Source: Oscillospiraceae bacterium (GTDB taxonomy: Bacteria; Bacillota; Clostridia; Oscillospirales; Oscillospiraceae). Taken from it: 35,691 bases of DNA. The notes beneath the pieces are model-generated. The model did not search any database. It saw only the letters and a program-made list of their open reading frames with translations, and was not told where the DNA came from. The stretch lies in the NCBI GenBank assembly GCA_029257695.1, contig JARIAU010000038.1, positions 1 through 35,691 on the forward strand, in the 5' to 3' direction. Made by a program: the position numbers and the translations under genes. Positions 17,956 through 24,961 of the stretch are shown in pieces; within the stretch, counting starts at the first letter, position 1; each line of letters begins with the position of its first letter.

Positions 17956-19116
17956 TCAGCGCCGAGGCGGGTCCGAAGCCAAAAGATTCATGGTTGGATC
18001 AAAAAGCAGAGCAGGATCGTCCTTCTTTTTCCAGACGGAATCCTGGGGCCAGATGAGGTCTGCGGGGGCGGTGCTGTCCTGACAAACTACGGTGAGGGAT
18101 GCCCCGGGGGCCAGAACGACCTCCGGCGGGAAGAAGTAGATTTCATCCCCTCGCTGGGAAATCAGGGTGCAGCCCTTCAAAGAGGCCGGAGTGCTGTCAT
18201 CGTTGCGCAGGGTGACGGACTGCGCGGCCCGATCGACGGACACAAAGGACAAGTGCAGCGACGGGGGCAGCGGCTGCTCCGGTACGGCGGTCACACGGAT
18301 GGATGTGCCGTCACAGAGCAGGTCCAACGAGTCCCCCTCGGAATAATAGGCCTTGATGTGCCGGGACGCCAGAGCGGCAGCAATGGCCGGGTCCACGGAA
18401 TCAGGATTTTCCGCCGCATTTCCGGCAATCAGCCCAAGACTGGGGCGGACGCGGTCCAACAGAGCGGGGGTGGTGGCATCATCTTCTCCGTGGTGGCCCA
18501 GTTTCAGCACAGTGGCGGACACCGGGAAGTCAGAGGCCAACAGGGCCTGTTCCTCCTCTCGTTCCGCATCCCCCATCATCAGGAAGGAACAGCTTCCATA
18601 GGACAGGCGCATCACCACGGAGTTGTTGTTGGCATTTTCGGTGTCTATGGCGGAGGGAATCCAAACTTCGGCGGTGACCCCCTCCAGATCCAGTACTTCT
18701 CCGCCGTTCAGCTCCACCAGCTGACCGCCGTGGGCCGGGACGATGTCCCGAGGGAGAATTTCCGTGTAAGACACCGTGTCCCGCCCGGAAACAAAGACAC
18801 GATCGGTGGGGAAGGCGTGCATCAGGGGTTCCAGACCGCCGGCATGATCCTTGTGGCCGTGGGAGAGAAAGATGCCTTCCAGATGGTCGATGCCCTTTTG
18901 CCGGAGCATCCGGGCGATTTGGGGGTAATCCTGCGCCTTTCCGGTGTCAATGAGGTAGTGGGTGTCTTCCGGCGTGGTCAGCAGGAAGGCGTCGCCCTTG
19001 CCAATGGTCAAAAAGGTCAGGGTGCAGGCGGACGCCGCCGGAGGCTCCACGGAAGGGGAGGGGGTGCAGCCGCAGAGCAAAAGGGCGGTCCAGAGCAACA
19101 GAACAACCCGCTTCAT
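17956..19116 (-). CDS. Lipoprotein: metallo-beta-lactamase fold plus lamin-tail domain (386 aa)
   Basis: The signal peptide ends in lipobox LLCGC (Cys17), so the protein is anchored outside the membrane. The ComEC/Rec2-like MBL domain (about 31-280) has the zinc motif HGHKDH (86-91), then MMGDA (180-184) and GHHG (207-210), the usual order of metal ligands in this group. The C-terminal 100 residues (SLHLSFVSVDRAAQSVTLRN, then DEIYFFPPEVVLAPGASLTV) match a lamin-tail domain, often found on secreted nucleases. An extracellular nuclease or phosphoesterase role is likely but unproven. No ComEC channel part is present. Its ATG overlaps the preceding DUF4956 stop as TGATG, so the two are co-translated. 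Confidence 0.82.
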   Translation of the reverse strand: MKRVVLLLWTALLLCGCTPSPSVEPPAASACTLTFLTIGKGDAFLLTTPEDTHYLIDTGKAQDYPQIARMLRQKGIDHLEGIFLSHGHKDHAGGLEPLMHAFPTDRVFVSGRDTVSYTEILPRDIVPAHGGQLVELNGGEVLDLEGVTAEVWIPSAIDTENANNNSVVMRLSYGSCSFLMMGDAEREEEQALLASDFPVSATVLKLGHHGEDDATTPALLDRVRPSLGLIAGNAAENPDSVDPAIAAALASRHIKAYYSEGDSLDLLCDGTSIRVTAVPEQPLPPSLHLSFVSVDRAAQSVTLRNDDSTPASLKGCTLISQRGDEIYFFPPEVVLAPGASLTVVCQDSTAPADLIWPQDSVWKKKDDPALLFDPTMNLLASDPPRR

Positions 19117-19787
19117 CAGGCCACCTGCGTTTCCGGAGCCAGCACATTGACGCCGTCGATGCCGTCCATGCGGTTGAATTGCAGCAGAAGCTGTTCTTCG
19201 GCTTCTTGCGGGATGCGGAGCTGATAGACCAGCTCAAAGGAATCGGAAAAGACATTCTTGGACTGTATGGTGCTGCCCGGAAGTTCACGGAACATGGCCT
19301 GCACCTGTGCGATCTGCTCTTTGCGGCCGCGGATGACCATGGTGAGGGCATCCTTCTTGCGGCGAGTCCGGCCCAAGGTCAGCATCACAGCACTCAATGC
19401 AGCCGTGCCGGCAAGCCCCACCGCATAAGCCCCCAGCGCAGAGGAGATGCCGATGGTCAGACTCCAAAAGACAAAGCCCAGATCCCGGGGATCTCGGGTG
19501 TTGGTGCGGATGCGGCAGATGGACAAGGCACCCAAGGCACCCAGCGAAAACATGGGATTGTTCTGAATCAGCGTCAGCAGCAGGGCAGAGGCCAATGCCA
19601 GCATCATCAGCAGCACATTGAATTTGCGGTTGTAGGTCAGGCTGTCGTGGCACAGGCGATAGACCACCATCATCCCTCCGGCCAGAAGGGCAGTGACCAG
19701 CAGGCAAAGGGCCAGGTCCAGCTCGTTGTGGATATAGGGGCTGCCCCCCATGGGGGAGGCCCCCAGCAGTTTCATCAGTTTACTCAT
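19116..19787 (-). CDS. DUF4956 membrane protein, first copy (223 aa)
   Basis: Same architecture as the copy at 17243-17914: transmembrane segments at about 23-42, 58-75, 80-92 and 103-138, the signature SLGALGALSICRIRTNTRDP followed by RDLGFVFWSLTIGI, and a soluble C-terminus with MVIRGRKEQI and SFELVYQLRIPQ. The conserved cationic RIRTNTRDPRD loop suggests contact with an anionic ligand or partner, possibly the VTC protein encoded 19 nt upstream, but this is inference. A GAGG site precedes the start. The stop overlaps the lipoprotein start. Confidence 0.86.
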   Translation of the reverse strand: MSKLMKLLGASPMGGSPYIHNELDLALCLLVTALLAGGMMVVYRLCHDSLTYNRKFNVLLMMLALASALLLTLIQNNPMFSLGALGALSICRIRTNTRDPRDLGFVFWSLTIGISSALGAYAVGLAGTAALSAVMLTLGRTRRKKDALTMVIRGRKEQIAQVQAMFRELPGSTIQSKNVFSDSFELVYQLRIPQEAEEQLLLQFNRMDGIDGVNVLAPETQVA

Positions 19788-19806
19788 CTTGTGTCCTCAT
19801 CTTTCT

Positions 19807-20514
19807 TTAATGATAGCAATGGCTCAAAATTTGGCGGGAGGAGCCGAATTTGCTGGGTGGTTTTCGGGTCAGGTCACATTGGGCCAGCACATCCTGAATC
19901 TGACGGAAAAGAAAGCGGTCGTATTTGATTTCCAGAATGGTCTGATCCTTGGGCAGGGCAGAGCGGAAGTTCAGCGTGGTGGAAAACAGATCATAACAGA
20001 AGGGGCAGTAGCGCAGGTTGTTGTCCAAGGTCACCCGGGTGTTGAAGTTGGGATGGGTATAGGCCCGGCGGTCATATTCGATCAGCGACACCGGACGATA
20101 GAGCCGGGTGGTCATCAGATCATATCCATAGCGGGCGGTGGGGTGGTCATAGTGGAGCAGCACCGCATAATTCCCCTTCAGCAGCTGCTCGGCATCCCCA
20201 CGGGAGATCACCACACTTTCCTTGCGCTCCCGTCCGTAATACTTGCGCTTCAACTCAAATTTGGCCGTGCGGTCCTCCGGGTGGTATACACGCAGGCGGA
20301 TGCGTTTCTTTTCGTCCGCATGGTGCTTCTTGTCCCAGTAATCTTCGTTGGTGATGCTGTCAAAATAGACACTTCGCACGGTATAGCCGTTATAGCCGCC
20401 ATAGGCATCCGGTGTCAGGAGCTGATCCAGCGCCCCCAGCAGAAACAGGCGGTCCGGCAGCGACAGCAAATACTTTACTTCTCTGCGGGAGACCGACAGG
20501 AATGGTTCACTCAT
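19807..20514 (-). CDS. VTC-domain protein, polyphosphate polymerase-like (235 aa)
   Basis: Cytosolic VTC/CYTH-type tunnel-fold protein. The signatures are in family order: RREVKYLLS near the N-terminus, YTVRSVYFDS, KKRIRLRVYH, KFELKRKYYGRERKESV, EYDRRAYTH, RVTLDNNLRY and ILEIKYD. These supply the basic tunnel lining and the acidic metal-binding residues of the eukaryotic Vtc4 catalytic domain, which makes polyphosphate from ATP. Bacterial homologues are thought to act likewise but few have been tested. Start 20514 (MSEPFL) follows an AAGGAGAG site. It is the first gene of the operon with two DUF4956 proteins and a lipoprotein. I found no clear promoter upstream. Confidence 0.88.
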   Translation of the reverse strand: MSEPFLSVSRREVKYLLSLPDRLFLLGALDQLLTPDAYGGYNGYTVRSVYFDSITNEDYWDKKHHADEKKRIRLRVYHPEDRTAKFELKRKYYGRERKESVVISRGDAEQLLKGNYAVLLHYDHPTARYGYDLMTTRLYRPVSLIEYDRRAYTHPNFNTRVTLDNNLRYCPFCYDLFSTTLNFRSALPKDQTILEIKYDRFLFRQIQDVLAQCDLTRKPPSKFGSSRQILSHCYH

Positions 20515-20616
20515 GTTGTTCTCTCCTTTCCTTTTCCCTATAAAGTACAAGGGGATGGATTGTTTTGGGGCAGGTTTTTGGAAAAAAGAAAGCAACGGTT
20601 TTGTGGAAATAGAAAA

Positions 20617-20645
20617 AGCAGGAAATCACGGATGGATTTCCTGCT
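20617..20645 (-). terminator. Terminator of the XRE regulator gene
   Basis: An 11-bp perfect stem (20617-20627 with 20635-20645) has a TTTTTC tail on the minus strand. It lies about 160 nt downstream of the XRE gene and upstream of the VTC gene. The gap 20646-20806 shows nothing else. Confidence 0.75.
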
Positions 20646-20806
20646 GGAAGGGGCGTCTGAAGGACGGAAGAGGCACTTGCGGGGAAAAGAACAGAGGGAC
20701 GAGGAAAAAGGGGGACGAAGGGAGGCACAATGGCCATTGGACGGCGGACCACGATGGGAAAGGAGCGGGAAAGGCAGGGGGGCAGGGCGGCACCGGAGCA
20801 AACGGC

Positions 20807-21544
20807 TTACACCGACGGACCGCAGTTGTCCACCATGAGCATATTCAGCTTCTGCCAGCGGCGCACTTCGTTGGGGGTGAAGAGCAGATGCTGTTTCAGC
20901 TGTTCGTTGGGCTCCTGCGGGGTGAGGGTGACCAGGCACTTGAAGGCGCAGGGCATCAGGTCGGCACTGGAAATGCCGCAGAGCAGGCCCTCGGTGAAGT
21001 CCCGAAGCTCCAGCGGATTGAAAATGTAGAGCAGGTCCTCCTCCAGAGAGTTGTACTGATTGACAAAGGAAAAGCGGATCAGCATATCGCTGTAAACCAC
21101 CTTGCCGGAATAGCGCACCTCGCTGCTGCGGCCGGTGGAGGACACCGAGGTGATGGTCAAAAAGGCATCGCAGGAGCCGGAGGGGTCTGCGCCCTTCTGG
21201 ATGCGGATGACCCCGTCCTTAAAGCGCTGAAAGCGGCCGTCGTAATAGTAGAAATACAGGCGGCTGGCCTCAAAGAAAGGACTGTGGCGGGGAAGCGACA
21301 GGGAAGCGGCCGGTTCCGGCGCCGGAGCCGGCGGGCGGTAGTCCATCAGCTGGCAGGGGTCCACCCCCAGGGCGGCGCTGATGTCATAGAGAGTTTCCAC
21401 ATCCAAGGTGATCTCTCCGGTTTCGTATTTGCTCACGCTGGCACGGCTTTTATGAATGCGGTCAGCCAGCTGCTGCAAGGTGAGTCTGCGCTCTTTCCGG
21501 TAGCTGCGGATGCGGCCGCCGATGTGCTGGGATACTTCTGTCAT
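20807..21544 (-). CDS. XRE-family regulator with C-terminal sensor-like domain (245 aa)
   Basis: The N-terminal HTH (about 8-62: IRSYRKERRLTLQQLADRIH, then KSRASVSKYETG) is followed by a proline-rich linker (PPAPAPEPAA, about 71-80). A C-terminal domain of about 160 aa starts LYFYYYDGRFQRFKDG and is rich in Tyr/Phe. I do not recognise this domain, and it may bind a small molecule. Start 21544 (MTEVSQ) has a GAGGTG site. An in-frame ATG at 21577 has none. The gene is divergent from an NSS transporter, with the two promoters' -35 boxes about 30 bp apart, so it may control the transporter and itself. Confidence 0.83.
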   Translation of the reverse strand: MTEVSQHIGGRIRSYRKERRLTLQQLADRIHKSRASVSKYETGEITLDVETLYDISAALGVDPCQLMDYRPPAPAPEPAASLSLPRHSPFFEASRLYFYYYDGRFQRFKDGVIRIQKGADPSGSCDAFLTITSVSSTGRSSEVRYSGKVVYSDMLIRFSFVNQYNSLEEDLLYIFNPLELRDFTEGLLCGISSADLMPCAFKCLVTLTPQEPNEQLKQHLLFTPNEVRRWQKLNMLMVDNCGPSV

Positions 21545-21628
21545 GCGGGGACACCTCGGTTTCGTAGGAATATACATTTTTCTGTTTTCCGGCGGAAATC
21601 AACGATGCCGGGATGAAAAAGTGCTTAC

Positions 21629-21658
21629 ATTCTATCATGAAGAAACAAGAAATGTCAA
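21629..21658 (-). promoter_or_regulatory. Sigma-A promoter of the XRE regulator
   Basis: Minus-strand TTGACA (21653-21658), an 18-bp spacer and TAGAAT (21629-21634). The leader is about 75 nt. Confidence 0.7.
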
Positions 21659-21674
21659 TTTTCTATTGATACGA

Positions 21675-21716
21675 AACTTGCGGAAAGTTGCGTTTTGCGG
21701 AGATGCTCCCTATAAT
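21675..21716 (+). promoter_or_regulatory. Promoter of the NSS transporter gene with possible operator
   Basis: TTGCGT (21688-21693), a 17-bp spacer and TATAAT (21711-21716). A small inverted repeat AACTT-GCGGA-AAGTT (21675-21689) overlaps the -35 box and could be a binding site for the divergent XRE protein. The operator part is speculative. Confidence 0.6.
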
Positions 21717-21750
21717 AAGCCCACTGTGAGAGAAAAAGAGAGGTTTTCCT

Positions 21751-23151
21751 ATGGAACACAAAAAGAAATCCGGATTTTCCGGTTCCCTTGGGTTTGTACT
21801 GGCAGCGGCCGGAAGTGCGGTCGGTGTCGGCAACATCTGGCGCTTTCCCTATTTGGCGGCCCAGGACGGCGGCGGCCTGTTCCTGCTGGTCTATCTGGGA
21901 CTGGTGCTGACCTTCGGGTTCACCCTGCTGACCACGGACATTGCCATCGGACGGCGCACCAAGCAGAACGCCTTGCAGGCCTTCGGCACCATGCACCGGA
22001 AGTGGAACTTCCTCGGCAAGCTCACCTTTTTGGTGCCTGCCATCATTATGACTTATTACACCGTCATTGGCGGCTGGGTCAGCAAATATGTGCTGGTTTA
22101 TCTGACCGGACGAGGCCCGGCGGCAGCGGAGGACGGGTATTTCACCCGGTTTATCACCGCTCCGGTGGCCCCTATCGTTCTGATGCTGCTGTTCTTGGCG
22201 GCCACCGCCATTGTGGTTTATTTCGGCGTGGAAAAGGGCATTGAACGCTTTTCAAAGGCCGTCATGCCCGGACTTCTGGTGCTGGTCATTGTGATTGCGG
22301 TCTTTGTGCTGACTTTGAAGCAGACCGGACCGGACGGCGTACAGCGCACGGGCTTGCAGGGGCTGGGGGTCTATCTCATCCCCAACTTTGAGGGACTGAC
22401 CGTTGGACGCTTCCTCCGTATTTTGCTGGATGCCATGAGCCAGTTGTTCTTTTCCCTAAGCGTGTCCATGGGCATTATGATTACCTATGGCTCCTATGTG
22501 AAGGATGAGGTCAATTTGAGCCGCTCCGTCCGCCAGATCGAGATCTTTGACACCGGTGTGGCCCTGCTGGCCGGCGCCATGATCGTGCCTGCGGTCTTCA
22601 TGTTCTCCGGCACGGAGGGCATGGCACAGGGTCCCAGCTTGATGTTTGAGGCACTGCCCAAGGTGTTCACTGCCATGGGCGGAGTGGGACATGTGGTGGG
22701 TCTGGCCTTCTTCGTGATGCTTGGCTTTGCAGCACTGACCTCCTGCGTGTCGATTCTGGAAACGCTGGTGGCCAACTGCAAGACCTTGTTCCACATTCCC
22801 CGCAAGAAAATGTGCATCATCATCAGTGCCGTTTCTGCCGGTGCGGCCGTGTTGATCTGCTTGGGCTACAATGTGCTGTTCTTCAGCGTTGCGCTGCCCA
22901 ACGGAACCAACGGCCAGCTGCTGGATGTGATGGACTACATCAGCAACAGCTTCCTGATGCCCCTCATCTCGCTGCTCACCAGCCTGTTTGTGGGTTGGGT
23001 CATGAAGCCCAAGTGGATCGAGGAGGAGATGGAGTCCAGCGGACACACCTTCCACGGCAAGCGGATGTATTCCTTTATGATCCGGTTTGTGGTGCCGGTT
23101 ATTATGGCGGTGCTGTTCCTCCAGTCCACCGGTATCATGACATTCTTCTGA
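21751..23151 (+). CDS. Neurotransmitter:sodium symporter (NSS/SNF) family transporter (466 aa)
   Basis: Sodium-coupled importer of amino acids or related small molecules, LeuT fold, in the cytoplasmic membrane. TM1 carries the family signature GSAVGVGNIWRFPYL (about 22-36), the unwound sodium- and substrate-binding segment. About 11-12 hydrophobic helices follow (e.g. IIMTYYTVIGGWVSKYVL around TM3, and LFFSLSVSMGIMITYGSY around TM6). The family's bacterial members include tryptophan, tyrosine and leucine transporters. The substrate cannot be told here. A GAGAGG site lies 7 nt before the ATG. It is divergent from an XRE regulator that may sense the substrate. Confidence 0.92.
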   Translation: MEHKKKSGFSGSLGFVLAAAGSAVGVGNIWRFPYLAAQDGGGLFLLVYLGLVLTFGFTLLTTDIAIGRRTKQNALQAFGTMHRKWNFLGKLTFLVPAIIMTYYTVIGGWVSKYVLVYLTGRGPAAAEDGYFTRFITAPVAPIVLMLLFLAATAIVVYFGVEKGIERFSKAVMPGLLVLVIVIAVFVLTLKQTGPDGVQRTGLQGLGVYLIPNFEGLTVGRFLRILLDAMSQLFFSLSVSMGIMITYGSYVKDEVNLSRSVRQIEIFDTGVALLAGAMIVPAVFMFSGTEGMAQGPSLMFEALPKVFTAMGGVGHVVGLAFFVMLGFAALTSCVSILETLVANCKTLFHIPRKKMCIIISAVSAGAAVLICLGYNVLFFSVALPNGTNGQLLDVMDYISNSFLMPLISLLTSLFVGWVMKPKWIEEEMESSGHTFHGKRMYSFMIRFVVPVIMAVLFLQSTGIMTFF

Positions 23152-23190
23152 ATCAACGGAGCTGCTGTCAGACGCACAGCATCCGACCCG

Positions 23191-23220
23191 GCAGGAGCGC
23201 CTCTGCGGAGGCGCTCCTGC
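23191..23220 (+). repeat. Strong hairpin after the transporter gene
   Basis: A 13-bp perfect GC-rich stem with a TGCG loop, but no T-run (tail TGCATATT). It may stabilise the mRNA end or act together with the following terminator. Confidence 0.55.
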
Positions 23221-23232
23221 TGCATATTACGA

Positions 23233-23279
23233 CAAGCCCCCTGTTCCGACGGCACAATGCCGTTGAAACAGGGGGCTTG
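23233..23279 (+). terminator. Terminator between the transporter and HAD genes
   Basis: A long stem (CAAGCCCCCTGTT at 23233-23245 with 23267-23279), extended by an inner ACGGCA/TGCCGT stem. The plus-strand tail CTTATTTGCTTT supports termination of the transporter gene. It also lies just after the HAD stop on the other strand. Confidence 0.7.
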
Positions 23280-23289
23280 CTTATTTGCT

Positions 23290-24132
23290 TTATCCGAGGA
23301 TGTAGTCATGGATGGCCTTGGCCACGCCGTTCTCCTCATTGGAGGTGGTGACCACAGATGCAACCTCAAACACGCAGGGCTCGCTGTTGGCCATGGCGAC
23401 AGAAAGTCCGGCGGAGCGGAGCATTTCCAAATCATTTTCCGAGTCGCCGCAGGCCATGGTCTGCTCCCGAGGGATGCCCAGCATGGCGGCCAGAGCCAGC
23501 ATGGCGTGGCCCTTGGAGGCGGTGGGAGCGGTGATCTCCAGATTATCCACACCGCCGGACACCACGGAAAGCTCCGGGTGCTTGGCGAGGATGGCCCGGA
23601 CCGGAGCCTCATCCACCCAATGGTCGGCTTCGTCATGAAGGAAATTCAGGGTGAATTTTTCCACATGGCCGTGGGTGCGGATGAATTCCACCGGGTCCTC
23701 CAAGGCGACACGGGAATTGCGCAGATAGACCCGCAGAGGCTCGCTGACATGCAGCAGGGGCAGCAGCTCCAACTGGGTGGCGGGGGTATAGCCCCGCCCG
23801 TCCACAAAGAAGGTGGTCATCACATGGAGGGAGGCGAAGGCGTGGATCAATTCCGCCGCAAGAGCGGTGTCCAGATAATCGGTATGAATGGGTGCCCCGT
23901 CCGACAGCCGATAGACCACGGCTCCGTTGGAGGTCAGGGCATAGTTGACGCCGGGAATGTCCAAAAATTCCTGCGTGATGCCGCTCAGCGGCCGACCGGA
24001 GGCGGGCAGCACGGTGACACCGGCAGCAATGGCATCCTCCAGCGCTTTGCGGGTCACAGGAGAGATGTGGTTTTCGTTGTTCAGGACGGTTCCGTCCAGG
24101 TCCAGTGCCAAAAGGCGAATGGTGGGGGTCAT
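23290..24132 (-). CDS. Cof-type HAD-IIB family phosphatase (280 aa)
   Basis: Cytosolic HAD hydrolase of the Cof/YidA type, which dephosphorylates sugar phosphates, FMN or similar metabolites. Motif I is DLDGT (11-15) with the nucleophile and general-acid aspartates, motif II is the PASGRP segment near 43-48, motif III includes the Lys of TASKGHAML, and motif IV is GDSEND (229-234). The C2-type cap fits subclass IIB. Start 24132 follows an AAGGAAG site. The frame is open upstream through the repressor gene but that is not coding. It lies only 17 nt after the S24-like repressor stop with no terminator between, so the two probably share one mRNA. Confidence 0.9.
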   Translation of the reverse strand: MTPTIRLLALDLDGTVLNNENHISPVTRKALEDAIAAGVTVLPASGRPLSGITQEFLDIPGVNYALTSNGAVVYRLSDGAPIHTDYLDTALAAELIHAFASLHVMTTFFVDGRGYTPATQLELLPLLHVSEPLRVYLRNSRVALEDPVEFIRTHGHVEKFTLNFLHDEADHWVDEAPVRAILAKHPELSVVSGGVDNLEITAPTASKGHAMLALAAMLGIPREQTMACGDSENDLEMLRSAGLSVAMANSEPCVFEVASVVTTSNEENGVAKAIHDYILG

Positions 24133-24149
24133 AAAAAACTTCCTTTCTC

Positions 24150-24731
24150 TCAAAGATTGCGGATCAGGGTGATGGCCCTGCCCAACAGGACCATAGCCTC
24201 GGTTCGTGTGTGGGGGGGATATTCCGGATTGGCAGCTTGCAGCACACGCCCCTGCACCTGCCGGACCAGCAGCCGGCCCTGATGGGCCAGAACGGCAATG
24301 GAGCCGTCGGGAAGGGTGCGGGTGCGCTTTACCAGCAGACGATCCCCCTCCAACAGGCGGGGATACATGGCAAGTCCCTGCATTTGCAGCACAAAACAAT
24401 CCTCCGGTGCTGCGCTCCCCAGTTGGGAACGGGGAATCCGCTGGGTGTCCGGACCGGGTACCAGAGCACCCTCCGGGGAGAGGGACACCATCACCGGAAA
24501 GGGGAGTGCAGGCTCGGAAGGGGCGCAGTCCACACCGCTGAGCCATTCCGGGGATACGGAAAGAGCGGCGGCCAGCCGCATCAGCTTGTCCGCTTTGGGG
24601 CAATAGCGACCGCTGAGGTACAGACTGATGCTGCCCCGATCAATGCCGGAAGCACGGGCCAGCTCCGCCTGGGTGAGTCCGCTGGCGGCAAAGGCCTGCT
24701 CCAGTCGGGCATGGGTGAGATCACTCTGCAT
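24150..24731 (-). CDS. Phage-type repressor: XRE HTH plus inactive S24-like domain (193 aa)
   Basis: The N-terminal HTH (about 5-60: LEQAFAASGLTQAELARASG, then IDRGSISLYLSGRY) is linked to a LexA/CI-like C-terminal domain. In S24 proteins the cleavage site region ends in G-[DN]-S-M-x-P. Here it reads QGLAMYPRLLEGD (118-130), with Ala121 where the catalytic Ser should be. The catalytic Lys is also replaced, by Arg157 in RLLVRQV. Self-cleavage is therefore unlikely, while dimerisation may remain. Start 24731 has an AAGGAG site 8 nt upstream. It is divergent from the terminase genes across a 120-bp switch region and heads a unit with the HAD gene. Confidence 0.85.
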   Translation of the reverse strand: MQSDLTHARLEQAFAASGLTQAELARASGIDRGSISLYLSGRYCPKADKLMRLAAALSVSPEWLSGVDCAPSEPALPFPVMVSLSPEGALVPGPDTQRIPRSQLGSAAPEDCFVLQMQGLAMYPRLLEGDRLLVKRTRTLPDGSIAVLAHQGRLLVRQVQGRVLQAANPEYPPHTRTEAMVLLGRAITLIRNL

Positions 24732-24757
24732 GAAGGTCGCTCCTTTTCCGGTGGGGT

Positions 24758-24773
24758 TGTATGTTCGCATACA
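24758..24773. promoter_or_regulatory. Operator-like inverted repeat at the repressor promoter
   Basis: TGTATG-TTCG-CATACA is a perfect 6+4+6 palindrome overlapping the first base of the -10 box and the +1 region of the repressor promoter, a typical autoregulation position. Its left part TGTATGTTC recurs exactly at 24828-24836. Confidence 0.65.
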
Positions 24774-24801
24774 GAATACGAGAAAACAGCAAAGAAATCA
24801 A
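24773..24801 (-). promoter_or_regulatory. Leftward promoter of the repressor-HAD unit
   Basis: Minus-strand TTGATT (24796-24801), a 17-bp spacer and TATTCT (24773-24778), about 40 nt upstream of the repressor start. Confidence 0.6.
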
Positions 24802-24827
24802 CAAAGGAACCAAGATTTTTCTTTTTT

Positions 24828-24860
24828 TGTATGTTCAAACTAGAACGGGTGTTCTATTAT
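24828..24860 (+). promoter_or_regulatory. Rightward promoter of the particle genes with LexA-type box
   Basis: TGTTCA (24832-24837), a 17-bp spacer and TATTAT (24855-24860). A TGTATGTTC copy (24828-24836) overlaps the -35 box. Between the boxes TAGAAC-GGGT-GTTCTA (24841-24856) is a perfect palindrome whose core GAACGGGTGTTC fits the Gram-positive LexA/DinR pattern GAACRNRYGTTY. Repression by the S24-like protein and by LexA would both block this promoter. The -35 match is weak (3 of 6). Confidence 0.55.
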
Positions 24861-24961
24861 GGCGCCATGATCTTCCGCCGGATGTCAGGCACACCCAGCC
24901 AAAGGGGAACGAAACAGGGGCAGCTGCGGCAGAAGATCGAAACGACCAAAGGAGGGATGCT

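Noticed and set aside
23191..23279. Two hairpins after the transporter gene as a possible small CRISPR or attachment site
   Set aside because: They are unrelated stems without repeat-spacer structure. The second has a T-rich tail and fits termination.
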